Positions 30,532-42,259 are shown, counted from the stretch's first letter. The stretch: 64,000 nucleotides of DNA from Hermatobates lingyangjiaoensis (GCA_026182355.1 JAPFBL010000594.1:1-64000); one strand, 5' to 3'. Numbers and translations are program-made. Notes: generated from the letters alone by a model not told the origin.

Positions 30532-30987
30532 TTATTGGTTGTGGGTGTTTATTCGTTGAACACGTTTCTCCTTAGCACACTCCGTCTGCTCGGCCGCCTC
30601 AGCCTTCACTCCGGGAGAGGGCTCGCAGTCCCTACTTAATTTTCCAATAGAGTTGGATGAAGGTCTTGGCGTCCTGGCTTGGAAGTGTACCTCGTCGAAC
30701 TCGGTGTTTACTATGGGCTTAGTGGATTTCATTAGATACTGGTTGTTGGTGTTTTCTGTAAATTCTATTGATGTGGGTGTATGTAGACCTTTTCCCCGTC
30801 GGTTTCTTAACACGCTTGGCTGCATCCGCCGTCCTTCCTGGAGAGGGCTCGCAGTCCCTACTTTAATTTCACAGAGGGCAGGAATGGCATAGGCGTCCTC
30901 ACGCAGAAGAGTTCCTCGTAAGAATCTGGTCCGGGCTATGGGCATTATGATTTGAAGTTGAAGTTGAGTGTGTGTGGCGTTTGTCAT
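30532..30987 (-). CDS. 151-codon ORF of family F unit, copy 3
   Basis: Identical layout to copies 1 and 2. Its ribozyme-like motif coincides with the palindrome centre and is cut in helix II, so this unit is the innermost of the left arm. Confidence 0.4.
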   Translation of the reverse strand: MTNATHTQLQLQIIMPIARTRFLRGTLLREDAYAIPALCEIKVGTASPLQEGRRMQPSVLRNRRGKGLHTPTSIEFTENTNNQYLMKSTKPIVNTEFDEVHFQARTPRPSSNSIGKLSRDCEPSPGVKAEAAEQTECAKEKRVQRINTHNQ

Positions 30988-31145
30988 TAGACCCCTTTAC
31001 TGCAGTGTTTTCTTGAAGAATGCGTGGCGCCTTCCTCGTGTCGTTGCGACCGGTTTCGACCGTCGACCGTCGACCGTTTCGACCGGCAACGACACGAGGA
31101 AGGCGCCACGCATTCTTCAAGAAAACACTGCAGTAAAGGGGTCTA

Positions 31146-31602
31146 ATGACAAACGCCACACACACTCAACTTCAACTTCAAATCATAATGCCCATAGCCC
31201 GGACCAGATTCTTACGAGGAACTCTTCTGCGTGAGGACGCCTATGCCATTCCTGCCCTCTGTGAAATTAAAGTAGGGACTGCGAGCCCTCTCCAGGAAGG
31301 ACGGCGGATGCAGCCAAGCGTGTTAAGAAACCGACGGGGGAAAAGGTCTACATACACCCACATCAATAGAATTTACAGAAAACACCAACAACCAGTATCT
31401 AATGAAATCCACTAAGCCCATAGTAAACACCGAGTTCGACGAGGTACACTTCCAAGCCAGGACGCCAAGACCTTCATCCAACTCTATTGGAAAATTAAGT
31501 AGGGACTGCGAGCCCTCTCCCGGAGTGAAGGCTGAGGCGGCCGAGCAGACGGAGTGTGCTAAGGAGAAACGTGTTCAACGAATAAACACCCACAACCAAT
31601 AA
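31146..31602 (+). pseudogene. family F ORF, frameshifted copy (right arm)
   Basis: Innermost unit of the right arm. An extra G in the CGACGGGG run (about 31333) shifts the frame after RRGK, splitting the ORF into 31146-31415 and 31402-31602. The left-arm partner (30532-30987) lacks the extra G. Confidence 0.6.
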
Positions 31603-31705
31603 GAAGTGCCCAAAGTAATACGTAACAGGGATTGGCTCGTCTTTTACAATATCTAATCTGGCATTCAACATATAATAACGCACAATCCAGCCAGGAACTA
31701 CACCC

Positions 31706-31750
31706 ACCAGCTTGAGAATGACCGAGGAACGGTCGAAACCGGTCGCAACG
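31706..31750 (+). ncRNA. hammerhead-like motif, family F
   Basis: Right-arm copy in plus orientation: TTGAGAA, T, GACCG/CGGTC, GAA, ACCGGT, C. Confidence 0.5.
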
Positions 31751-31804
31751 ACACGAGGAAGGCGCCACGCATTCTTCAAGAAAACACTGCAGTAAAGGGG
31801 TCTA

Positions 31805-32260
31805 ATGACAAACGCCACACACACTCAACTTCAACTTCAAATCATAATGCCCATAGCCCGGACCAGATTCTTACGAGGAACTCTTCTGCGTGAGGACGCC
31901 TATGCCATTCCTGCCCTCTGTGAAATTAAAGTAGGGACTGCGAGCCCTCTCCAGGAAGGACGGCGGATGCAGCCAAGCGTGTTAAGAAACCGACGGGGAA
32001 AAGGTCTACATACACCCACATCAATAGAATTTACAGAAAACACCAACAACCAGTATCTAATGAAATCCACTAAGCCCATAGTAAACACCGAGTTCGACGA
32101 GGTACACTTCCAAGCCAGGACGCCAAGACCTTCATCCAACTCTATTGGAAAATTAAGTAGGGACTGCGAGCCCTCTCCCGGAGTGAAGGCTGAGGCGGCC
32201 GAGCAGACGGAGTGTGCTAAGGAGAAACGTGTTCAACGAATAAACACCCACAACCAATAA
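31805..32260 (+). CDS. 151-codon ORF of family F unit, right arm
   Basis: Intact frame identical in sequence to copy 3 of the left arm. The leader after the ribozyme-like motif at 31706-31750 is about 60 nt. Confidence 0.4.
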   Translation: MTNATHTQLQLQIIMPIARTRFLRGTLLREDAYAIPALCEIKVGTASPLQEGRRMQPSVLRNRRGKGLHTPTSIEFTENTNNQYLMKSTKPIVNTEFDEVHFQARTPRPSSNSIGKLSRDCEPSPGVKAEAAEQTECAKEKRVQRINTHNQ

Positions 32261-32363
32261 GAAGTGCCCAAAGTAATACGTAACAGGGATTGGCTCGTCT
32301 TTTACAATATCTAATCTGGCATTCAACATATAATAACGCACAATCCAGCCAGGAACTACACCC

Positions 32364-32408
32364 ACCAGCTTGAGAATGACCGAGGAACGGTCGAAACCGG
32401 TCGCAACG
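32364..32408 (+). ncRNA. hammerhead-like motif, family F
   Basis: Same parts as 31706-31750, one 658-bp unit further. Confidence 0.5.
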
Positions 32409-32462
32409 ACACGAGGAAGGCGCCACGCATTCTTCAAGAAAACACTGCAGTAAAGGGGTCTA

Positions 32463-32918
32463 ATGACAAACGCCACACACACTCAACTTCAACTTCAAAT
32501 CATAATGCCCATAGCCCGGACCAGATTCTTACGAGGAACTCTTCTGCGTGAGGACGCCTATGCCATTCCTGCCCTCTGTGAAATTAAAGTAGGGACTGCG
32601 AGCCCTCTCCAGGAAGGACGGCGGATGCAGCCAAGCGTGTTAAGAAACCGACGGGGAAAAGGTCTACATACACCCACATCAATAGAATTTACAGAAAACA
32701 CCAACAACCAGTATCTAATGAAATCCACTAAGCCCATAGTAAACACCGAGTTCGACGAGGTACACTTCCAAGCCAGGACGCCAAGACCTTCATCCAACTC
32801 TATTGGAAAATTAAGTAGGGACTGCGAGCCCTCTCCCGGAGTGAAGGCTGAGGCGGCCGAGCAGACGGAGTGTGCTAAGGAGAAACGTGTTCAACGAATA
32901 AACACCCACAACCAATAA
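32463..32918 (+). CDS. 151-codon ORF of family F unit, outer right copy
   Basis: Intact. The unit then continues through ATCTAATCTGGCATTCAACA and stops in (TA)n at 32985, about 40 nt further out than the left edge of the palindrome. Confidence 0.4.
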   Translation: MTNATHTQLQLQIIMPIARTRFLRGTLLREDAYAIPALCEIKVGTASPLQEGRRMQPSVLRNRRGKGLHTPTSIEFTENTNNQYLMKSTKPIVNTEFDEVHFQARTPRPSSNSIGKLSRDCEPSPGVKAEAAEQTECAKEKRVQRINTHNQ

Positions 32919-33006
32919 GAAGTGCCCAAAGTAATACGTAACAGGGATTGGCTCGTCTTTTACAATATCTAATCTGGCATTCAACATATATATATATATA
33001 TATATT

Positions 33007-33470
33007 AAAATTTGGAGTAGTCTAGACATAACTTAATATAAGTTCATACCTATTGTTAGTACAACTATGTTATTATTAGAAATAGAACACACCGTCATAC
33101 CTCGGTATAGAGTTACTCGAGTTATCCAAACGGTTTTTATAAATTTTGAAAATAATTACCTAACTTATTCCCCAAAAAACGGTCTCCTTTTTGGTATCAT
33201 TTCATTTTGATCCATCAAGGTGTATGACTTCTATCGTCCTCAAATGCTTTCAGATTTTCAATGAAAAGTAAAAATGATTACTTTTTGTTGAAAAAAAAAC
33301 AAACATATCTTTTCATGTTTAAAAAATTTGAGGATTTTTTTCAGTTATTGCTTTTATAGCCTCAAAGATAATGCCAAAATTTCATTTTGACAAATGTGTC
33401 TCAAAAAGTACATTTTGGCAAAAAAAGTTCCTTTGTCATCATGCATAATTGCTCCCAAACAATTGGGTTC
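33007..33470. other. AT-rich stretch, nothing recognised
   Basis: Includes TTAGAAATAGAACACACCGT and CATACCTCGGTATAG, resembling part of the hairpin at 54625-54710. No gene. Confidence 0.4.
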
Positions 33471-34001
33471 ATCAACACCAGGGGTGTCAAAGGTACGGCC
33501 CGCGGGCCGGATCCGGCCCACCTAGAAGTTTAGAATGGCCCGGGGGATAAATATGCAATATTATAAAAAAAAGAATGAGTTTACTCTCTTTCCCTAAAAA
33601 CTTATGTTTCTTATATTATCTGCTAGGGCCAAAGTATTTTAGTACACGCAGACAACATGAAAGGAACTACCACAAGGAGGTGATTGCATTGAACGTCTGT
33701 TCAGTGTATGTTGGCGTATTATCCACTTTCCTTTGTCCTCGCACCTTCACCAGCGAACTAGCTCTGTCAAAAAGAAAAGCAGTGGATACAGAATGTCGGA
33801 GATCAATAAAAATATTTATAATTGACACATTCTTCTTTTCACTGCTATTAGTATTAGTGACTAATACAAAAAAAAAAAAGGTGGACTTATTGTTAGTTCT
33901 ATGTAATTTTGCAATTAGATTACTGGTAAGGCCCGCTTGGGATCAAACTAAGCTGTATTCGGCCCCCAGACCAAAATGAGTTTGACACCCCTGATCTACA
34001 C
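33471..34001. mobile_element. hAT-type element remnant
   Basis: Element 33479-33993 with ends CAGGGGTGTCAAAGGTACGG and TGAGTTTGACACCCCTG, flanked by ATCAACAC / ATCTACAC (8 bp, two differences). An internal plus-strand frame (33575-33979) contains LSKRKAVDTECRR, which resembles the very N-terminus of hAT (Charlie/GTF2IRD2-like) transposases (KRKVD-E-R pattern), followed by unrelated sequence. So it looks like an internally deleted hAT copy. The remaining frame is not a functional protein. Confidence 0.75.
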
Positions 34002-34099
34002 TATGTGAAACCTATTTTTGTATACAATGTTAATTTGATCCATTAAAGATTGTGGACTGTAACGTGTACACAATTTTAGATACATACTCACCTACCCAT

Positions 34100-34290
34100 G
34101 GGCGCGCACACACACACACACACACCACACACACACAAACATACACAAACATACACACACACACATCACATCATCGAAAAAACGTCATAAAACGACTTTA
34201 GGTACTTCAAAACATGTAAATCGGTCTTAATTTGGAGATAGCATTTTTTCACGACCACTATACTTTACTTATAGTAAAGTAGTAACAATA
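34100..34290 (+). repeat. dispersed repeat with (CA)n, copy 1
   Basis: Begins in (CA)n (34107-34165), then CACATCATCGAAAAAACGTC, GACTTTAGGTACTTCAAAAC, a TTTTTTCACGACCACTATAC block and TATAGTAAAG. The same order of blocks occurs at 51700-52200. It may be the 3' end of an RTE-like or other LINE, but I cannot confirm that. Confidence 0.55.
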
Positions 34291-34299
34291 ATAATATAA

Positions 34300-35235
34300 T
34301 AAATAATAATAGAACCATATAAAAACTAATAAAGCTGAAGTTGTTTGTTGAATGCTACTTGTAGTAAACTAGTAGAACTAGGTGAAAGTAACAATTAATT
34401 ATTAATAATCTAGGGAGTTAGATGAAAGAGTATTTATGCATTTATCCGTGGGGATGACGTAAATGAGATAAGACAAATATTAGTTTCTATTCCGTGCTGT
34501 CAATATTTGCTTTCAACTTTGATTTTACGTTGGCAATATTATCTGCAGAGATGCCTCCAAGAATTATAATTAGGCCTAACTTTAAATTTACTAATTTCTA
34601 TACTCTATATAGATCAGTTCATTGATAATTAATTTATCTCTCAACAATTGATTGATTTATGCTTTAAAGCAATATTTCTTGGTTATTCTTTTGTATTAGT
34701 TTTTAATGTTATTAATAAAAAGCTCTATAATCTATCATACTAGTCAAGACAAGTTAGATAACCTCACTCAAAGTACTTGCATGTCCGGTTTACAAATAGT
34801 ACTCAGATTGTATAATACTACTTGATAGTAAAGACTACCGTAAAAACGTTAAAATATGTCTTACCTAAAGTTTGTTTAAATTACCTGACACCACAGATGC
34901 TCGAAAACGGTAAACAACCATTAGAGACATTCATAAAGTACTTTGGTACATATTTAGAGCAATGTTAAGAGCCTAGTTTAAAGTACCTGACATGATACAC
35001 GTTTAAGTCCCTTTACAAGTCATACTGAATTTCTTAAGAACACTGAACAGGAGCAATGAAATCTGTCTTACTCAAGTTAGTCCTTTGTAATTGATTTCCT
35101 ACAGATTTGAGACCAGTTAACAACCCATGCTCAGGTATCTAGCAACATTCATATGTAGCTAATTTTGATCATCATTTTCAAGTATAAGTCTTAAATTGAA
35201 AATCTTAATAAGATATCTTTTTGTTTTTGAGATAT
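34300..35235. other. AT-rich stretch, nothing recognised
   Basis: No supported gene or repeat. Confidence 0.4.
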
Positions 35236-35243
35236 GTTGTTCA

Positions 35244-35299
35244 TACACACACACGCGCGCGCGAGCACACACACACACTCAAACATGAAAAAACAAACA

Positions 35300-35333
<34 letters not shown>

Positions 35334-35399
35334 GTCAAACGTGAAAAAACACACATACACACTCAAACAAACAAACAAACAAACATACACACACTCACA

Positions 35400-35448
<49 letters not shown>
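35244..35448. repeat. (CA)n-rich compound microsatellite
   Basis: Blocks of CA with GCGC, AAAC and TCAC interruptions; CAAACATGAAAAAACAAACA-like spacers occur twice. The open frames of about 117 codons across it are repeat products. Confidence 0.95.
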
Positions 35449-35450
<2 letters not shown>

Positions 35451-35459
35451 CAATTTACA

Positions 35460-37020
35460 AAACTTATTTTATTGGATACAAAATACCTCAAAATGTGTAT
35501 TTTCATTAAAAAACTCGATTTTAAAATTTCGCCCAAATGCACTAATTTCACTTATCTATATATTTCATATCTAGACTAAACAAAAATGTATAAAAAAATT
35601 CAACAAAAATTATTATATTGAGAAATGTTTGTTTTTACTTTAAGAAAAATGAATTTAGTTGTAGTTAGTGGAGAAAACTTATATTCCTCTCATGAAAATA
35701 CATTTAAAACTATTTCATAATTTATGACTCTCAGAGTAAAAGACCCTTGTTCTTGTCTCTTGTTCTAGTTTTTTTTTTTTTTTTTTGCTGAAAATGATAC
35801 ATGAGGATACATTATACAAATGGCTTTGAAAATAGTAGTAGCAACTAATTATATTTGGAGATTAATGACTGTTATTACGCTGGTAAGCTGAGTGAAAATT
35901 TGTTCAACTTGCTATTATTATTATTATTAGCGTATTATGCTTGTATTAACTAATCTGTTTACATAGAGAATTATTTAAAAGGGTGAAGCATAGAATAAAT
36001 CTGAATAAATTGTCTGATAAATGTAATATAAATAAGCGAAGGTTTGACTGAGTGAAACACGGCTGGTATTGCTTTGACAGAGCAGTTAGTATTGAAGTAG
36101 AGCGCTTTAGGGATAATATAGAGAAAGCGGGCCAATTATATCCAATTAGCAGATTATGTAACTGATATAAACAGTCGAATTAGTACTCTTTAAGGGGTAT
36201 CCGCTTTTAGACTATTCAGCGCTTTGATGCTACCAGTAAACCTTTCATTTTAAAACCATTTCAAAATCTATATATATATGTAAAAATGACTGTCTGTATG
36301 TATGTGAACATGGTTTCACTTAAAGAAGCTACAAAAAACTTTTTGATTCAATCTTATGTTACTTTTTCTGAGAAAGCCAGCCGTGTTAATTTAATTTTAA
36401 GCAGAGCTCATTTAGGGGGTCTATGGATCCCTTATTGATAAACCTCTTCATAATAGATAAGGTTTGCTTTATAACCATTTTGTTTGCATTTTGACTTTTA
36501 TTGATAATAGCGTCCGCAGGGCTTCTATATCTTATGACCAACTTCTGATATTCCCGCCTGCTTTCTTCAATTTGAAACATCCGGGCATCAAAAATGTTAT
36601 CATTGTTTTCAGATTGATATTAAAGACAATTATTGTAATTTAATATGGGTTTGTTATTAAGTTTAACAAGGCTTTAGTTACTGCCAATAGTTACCAATTA
36701 ACTTTCTTTATCTAATGGGTTTATATTTCTTCAAGTGTAGATATTTCATGTGATATTATTATTAATGATAGCATTGCAAATGATGTTCACGGTATTTGAA
36801 CCATAATTCAAATATTTTTGCCAATGTGTAGGCTTCATTGAATTTCCAGCTAGGAGTCCACAGACTTATTTATTTAAACTTAAATGGATGTAACATTTAA
36901 TTTACCCTATTTATATCTGGTTGATTAATTCGTTTCTTTAAAATATTCAAATATTATTAAATTATTCTTAATTAGTATCAAGCCCTACTATATACAAAAG
37001 GAAAAAGATAAGTTATTATA
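35460..37020. other. AT-rich stretch, nothing recognised
   Basis: A GGGGGTCTATGGATCC word near 36414 recalls the hAT MITE at 19742, but no ends are found. Otherwise no signal. Confidence 0.4.
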
Positions 37021-37023
37021 TAT

Positions 37024-37135
37024 CGATGATCTCTAACTAGAATACGATTATGATCTCTAACTAGAAAACGCTTATGATCTCTAACTAGAACACGCTTATG
37101 ATCTCTAAGTAGAACACGTTTATGATCTCTATCTC
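37024..37135. repeat. 24-27-bp tandem repeat, about 4.5 copies
   Basis: Unit ATGATCTCTAACTAGAAC plus ACGCTT, with single-base differences between copies. Confidence 0.85.
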
Positions 37136-37139
37136 TTAT

Positions 37140-37955
37140 AAGGGAATGGATAGAGCATACAAAATTGATTAAGAAATATTCAAATCAAAATGCACACATA
37201 TAAAACTCAATCACTATGTATAGGTATTTGTATATATATACAAATATACCTATTTGTATTTGTGTGTGTAAGCACAACCCTTAACATAATTTAACTTTAC
37301 ATAATAACTATTAACATAACATAACATAATATAAAAATGTAGGTGCAATCTAACATTTAGCATTCAACTGACACTTTCAACACAAGTATAATCACTTTTA
37401 TATTAAGACCTTTTTTTGCGTAATCTATAATTTACATTCCGGATTATTTTCGTTTATCTGGAAAAAACATTCGTTTAATTGAACTATATAAAATTTAAAT
37501 TATATTCGTTATATGTCATTTATTGTTAGAGTTAATTTATTATTGGAATTAAATTGTATTCCGGGCAATAATGATCTTATCAAGGAAAAATTAATTTATT
37601 AATGTCGGCTTTATTCTGTTTTATATTTAATTGGGAGTTATAAATGATTCATGTTTTTAAAGGATGGTGTTTTTTTAGGATATGTTACTGTGATGACCTA
37701 TGAAAACACTGACCTATAGATCACAGTGTCCTGTAGGCCAGTGTTACTCAACCTCTAGGTCACAAACATGTATTCATAAGTAACGAAATTTGTACACATT
37801 TAATTAAATCTCACATCGGTCTGTTAATAAAAAGACTTCAAAGTGTCTACAATCTGAAAAGTAAGTTTATTTTATTTGTTTGATATAATAAAAATTGTTT
37901 CAAACATATCACATCTTATCAAGAATGTCTAACTATTTTCGATTATGCTTAGAGA
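37140..37955. other. AT-rich stretch, nothing recognised
   Basis: A small direct duplication TATAGATCACAGTG / ACCTCTAGGTCACA region lies near 37710-37765. No gene. Confidence 0.4.
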
Positions 37956-37959
37956 GGAA

Positions 37960-38290
37960 AGAAACACGAAGTCTACCACATACAATAACGATTTAATCAC
38001 ACTATGCGTTTCGAACATTTAGTGTTCATCGTCAAGGATCAACAGTCAAACAGGAATATGAAAAAAACAATTTTAAAATTGAGAAAAAGAAAAACAACTA
38101 AAATTTAAACTGAAATATACAACAAAAGATGTTGCATAATATAAATTTTAGCTGTTTTTCCTTTTTTCAAGTTCAACATTTGTATAAATATTTTTGCTTA
38201 TATGTAGATGTAAGCCGATGATGAACACTAAGTGTTTGAAATACGTTGTATGATTAAATCCTTTTTGTGTGGGACTTAGTATTTCTTTTC
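37960..38290. mobile_element. PLE-type ends, family C, inverted pair
   Basis: Minus core at about 37996-38036 (TTGACGA, extra T, GAACAC-TAA-ATGTTC, GAA, ACGCAT, A) and plus core at about 38215-38258 (CCGATGA, T, GAACAC-TAA-GTGTTT, GAA, ATACGT, T). The outer tails mirror each other (AAGAAACACGAAGTCTACCA against GTGGGACTTAGTATTTCTTT). About 170 bp of AT-rich spacer separates them. Both boxes are mutated. Confidence 0.65.
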
Positions 38291-38299
38291 TTCTCTAAT

Positions 38300-38925
38300 T
38301 ATGAGTGCATGCCACGCAATAACTGCTTGCATAGATCGTGAGTATTTTCGTTTAACTCTATGCTGAATGTGTTAAGATGTTAGATTTCAAACAAACCACT
38401 TGCATGAATAGTCCTAACGTAGTCATGCCGCACATGATGTGAGTTAATCCAAGAGGCATATTAATCCCTAATTGCATTACAACAATGATTTGGTGAAATA
38501 TTTGAACAAAAATTATGAATATGTATGATATCATAGTTGTAAGTTTGAAACATAAGTTTGGTGTGACATACAATCATAGAACATACTATATTTTCCGAAT
38601 CAATACATTTAAAGGATGACAATTTATTGTATTTCCTTAGCATACAGTGTTCATTTCTTAAGTTAGTTGCTATAATAAATAAATATTTACCTCAGAGGTA
38701 CTAATAATAATAACCATCACGTTTAACTGTAATTTTTATGTTAAACTATACTGATGGTTACTTATTTTCTATTTTTATTGCACATAATTTTTTTATTTAA
38801 GTCTTTGGAACTGTTTAAACAATAAATTGCATTTGAATTTTTTTTTAAAAGAAAAATATGAAACTTACTTAAATGCTAATTCCCTTGAAGTGAGACATAC
38901 TGTGAAAAAGATTGTGGAAGATTTC
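38300..38925. other. AT-rich stretch, nothing recognised
   Basis: No supported gene or repeat. Confidence 0.4.
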
Positions 38926-39067
38926 ACTAGGTCATTACTTATGCCAGGTGCAGTACTACCGAACCTCCTGAGGATGGCCGTATAAGGTGGACTGACCACA
39001 GTATCTTTTTACTTGAAATGCAAACCAAGTTGTACCCATTTCCTTATATCTTTGATAATGTATGATA

Positions 39068-39524
39068 TTCTAGAACAGTGTTTCCCAAAGTGGGCTGTAC
39101 CGCCCCCCTGCTTTGAATCGGGGCGCGGGGGGGGGGGGGGCGGTTATGCAAAAAGGAGCGAGGATTATATTTCCATAAATTGAAAATGTTCATGCAATAT
39201 AATTTCTAAATTTAAGTGAAAGCACGACATGTAAACTTCTAGGAAACGGTTTCTTAAAATTATTTGTTTTGGTAATTCATTTTTATGTTAAAAGTATATT
39301 CTCACCTAAGTTTCTTTTATTGTGTATTAATTATTTTGTATAAATATGCTTTGAAACAATACATCTATTGGATTCTAAATAAATATGCGGTTAGTAATTA
39401 TTTTAATTTAATTGTTAAAATGTCACTCTTTTGGTTATTTAGTCTAGGAATCTGATTATTATTCAAGGGTTATGGACCCAAGGGAGCGGTCACTCGAAAA
39501 AGTTTGGGAAACACTGTTCTAGAA
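39068..39524. mobile_element. hAT-type MITE with perfect 8-bp duplication
   Basis: Element 39076-39516 with ends CAGTGTTTCCCAAAGTGGGC and TTTGGGAAACACTG, flanked by TTCTAGAA on both sides. It contains a G homopolymer (about 39126-39140). The left flank (38929-39067) recurs inside the composite element at 14115-14788. Confidence 0.9.
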
Positions 39525-39565
39525 GAATGTCCCCTTACTTCTTTGGATAGCTTATAATGTTACTA

Positions 39566-39862
39566 GGTGGTTAGATTAGGTTGCAGTAGTGGTCTCACAA
39601 GAAAATACAAAATTGGCCGAACATTGGCCCTTTGTGATATCACAACAATGAACATTCTACAATGGTAGTACTAAATTATGCTCAAGTCAAGTGTATTTAA
39701 AGTAGAGCTCGGAACTAACGGTGTAACGTCCTCTCCGAAGGACAGAGTGTACAAATTTGTTTTTACTTCTGGCGTGAATAAATTGATTGCCAGAGTGGCT
39801 GTTGAACCCCGGATCTACCAGTCCTGAGTTGATCACTTAGGCACTGGGCAAACCTAGCCCCA
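39566..39862 (-). mobile_element. tRNA-derived SINE
   Basis: Minus strand, near full length: GGGGCTAGGTTTGCCCAGTG head, GGGGTTCAACAGCC in the B-box region, ATTTATTCACGCCAGAAG, body, GTGATATCACAAAGGGCC, and a decayed CCTAATCTAACC tail. Confidence 0.8.
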
Positions 39863-39869
39863 CTTCTAC

Positions 39870-41045
39870 TACCTAACGTAAAACTCATTAATACAACATT
39901 TCTGAAGAAAACTTAATGTGTTTACCATTCTAATTTATAATGATATATACAATTATCATTAATGAACTAATTTATATTTTTCCTTTTGAGTATGTCTGAA
40001 ATCATGATATGAAAGTATGTTAAAAACACTTTCAAAAGACTGTGTTAAAAAAAAAGCTTCTTACGGACTCAGTTACGGTAAGAAGTTACGGTTATTAAAA
40101 GATAATCCCTGTTATCTTTTTGTAATAATTTTGAAGAAATCTTTTGATTAATTATAGAATCAGTAAGTGATAATTTTAATCCTTTTTCAAATAAACAGGG
40201 ATAAATTTTGCAAGAATCGAAATGATTATGTCGAACAAGAGTTGGAGTAACTAGCAATATTATGTTTTAAAATATGGTGGTGGAAAAGAATTTAATTTTT
40301 CGGTCAATGCAAACTGAAAATTAAATTCTAGTGGATGTAAAATAATCTATATACATTTCAGAAACCTTGAGTTTTCAACTATGTTCATATATACCGCAAT
40401 GAAATAATATATTAATAATAAATTAAGGAAAATAAATAATAATAATAATAATTAATAATAAATTTAAAAACAGAAATATTTTCTCATCTCTATCAAAGTG
40501 ATACCGGTTTTTATGTGATTTAACAATTTTCTGGTTAGTAAAATGTGAACGATTCAGGGTCTTTCAGCTATAAAACGTTTAAAGTTTGAAATTCAATGAT
40601 ATTTCTAAAAACAATATGATCGAGAAATTCCCGCGACATGGAAGCAAAAGAAAGTTTCTTGCAGTTACTTTCTCCATTCCCGACTGACAAGGGAGTCAAA
40701 AGTATTGCGACTAAAATAACGAAACCTTTTTTCATGGCTAGTGTCATGGACCACATGGTTGCAATGTAAACATGGTAATGGCTTGAGAGGACACTTGTAC
40801 TACGAGGTTCTACTCTATAATGGATTCCCCAACACACTTATAAATGAATAAACACTGAATGGGTCAGTAGTTAAGAGTGCAGTTGGTGGACAGGCCCAGA
40901 GACAGGAAGTTGGAACAGAGGCTGGGAGGGCTCCAGGATTATTAAGATGTTTTGTCTGAGTTGTGGACAAAGGGCACAGGCCGGCTATCTATTTTTAGAG
41001 CGATAAGACTGGATTTAGATAAGATAACCACTCGAAATAGGTGCC
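39870..41045. other. AT-rich stretch, nothing recognised
   Basis: A small (AAT)n run is near 40430-40470. The GC-richer part 40860-40985 has no recognisable content. Confidence 0.4.
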
Positions 41046-41049
41046 TTAG

Positions 41050-42250
41050 AATGTCGAGCCAACTTGCTTTCAAGGCCATTGCTACTGTGTTGTCTTATTT
41101 ATACCAACATACACATACCATAATAAGAAATGCATGTTTGCTTTCAAGCCCATTGCTATTGTTTTGTCTTCTTTATACCAACATTCACATACCACAATAA
41201 GAAATGCATGTTTGCTTTCAAGCCCATTGCTACTGTGTTGCCTTATTTATACCAACATTCACATACCATAAAAAGAAATGTATGTTTGCTTTCAAGCCCA
41301 TTGCTATTGTTTTGTCTTCTTTATACCAACATACACATACCACAATAAGAAATGTATGTTTGCTTTCAAGCCCATTGCTATTGTTTTGTCTTCTTTATAC
41401 CAATATTCACATACCACAATAAGAAATGTATGTTTGCTTTCAAGCCCATTGCTACTGTGTTGCCTTATTTATACCAACATACACATACCATAATAAGAAA
41501 TGTATGTTTGCTTTCAAGCCCATTGCTACTGTATTGCCTTATTTATACCAACATTCACATACCACAATAAGAAATGTATGTTTGCTTTCAAGCCCATTGC
41601 TATTGTTTTGTCTTCTTTATACCAACATACACATACCACAATAAGAAATGTATGTTTGCTTTCAAGCCCATTGCTATTGTTTTATTTTCTTTATACCAAC
41701 ATTCACATACCACAATAAGAAATTTATGTTTGCTTTCAAGCCCATTGCTACTGTGTTGCCTTATTTATACCAACATACACATACCATAATAAGAAATGTA
41801 TGTTTGCTTTCAAGCCCATTGCTATTGTGCTGTCTTATTTATACCAACATTCACATACCACAATAAGAAACGAATATTTGCTTTTAAACCCATTGCTATT
41901 GTGTTGTCTTATTTATACCAACATTCACATACCACAATAAGAAATGCATGTTTGCTTTCAAGCCCATTGCTATTGTGCTGTCTTATTTATACCAACATTC
42001 ACATACCACAATAGAAATGCATGTTTGCTTTCAAGCCCATTGCTATTGTGCTGTCTTATTTATACCAACATTCACATACCACAATAAGAAACGAATATTT
42101 GCTTTTAAACCCATTGCTACTGTGTTGTCTTATTTATACCAACATTCACATACCACAATAAGAAATGCATGTTTGCTTTCAAGCCCATTGCTATTGTGCT
42201 GTCTTATTTATACCAACATTCACATACCACAATAGAAATGCATGTTTCCT
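41050..42250. repeat. 74-bp minisatellite, about 16 copies
   Basis: Unit contains TTTGCTTTCAAGCCCATTGC, TTATTTATACCAACATTCAC and ATACCACAATAAGAAATG. The last copies show a period-73 variant (AATAGAAATG). Because 74 is not a multiple of 3, each frame runs through three units and ends at TAA next to a new ATG, giving a ladder of 72-codon frames that are not genes. Confidence 0.97.
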
Positions 42251-42259
42251 TTCCTGCAA

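Larger units (their letters stand above)
29171..32986. repeat. palindrome of tandem 658-bp units (family F)
   Basis: Left arm: units starting at 29171, 29829 and 30487, the last cut at about 31062. Right arm: the exact reverse series to 32986. The centre (31050-31085) is a cluster of GTCGACC and TTTCGACC words inside the ribozyme-like motif. Arms are about 1.9 kb each and differ by only a few bases. Each unit contains a ribozyme-like motif, a 60-nt leader, a 151-codon ORF and about 120 nt of spacer. (TA)n lies at both outer edges. Confidence 0.95.

Noticed and set aside
29337..31000. 79- and 109-codon frames on the strand opposite the 151-codon family F ORF
   Set aside because: They overlap the 151-codon frame, cross the ribozyme-like motif or start inside it, and are shorter. 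I prefer the frame that follows the ribozyme.
41050..42250. CRISPR-like array
   Set aside because: Units are whole 74-bp tandem repeats with no unique spacers, and the DNA is eukaryotic. The same applies to 2412-3150, 43465-43713 and 59390-61500.
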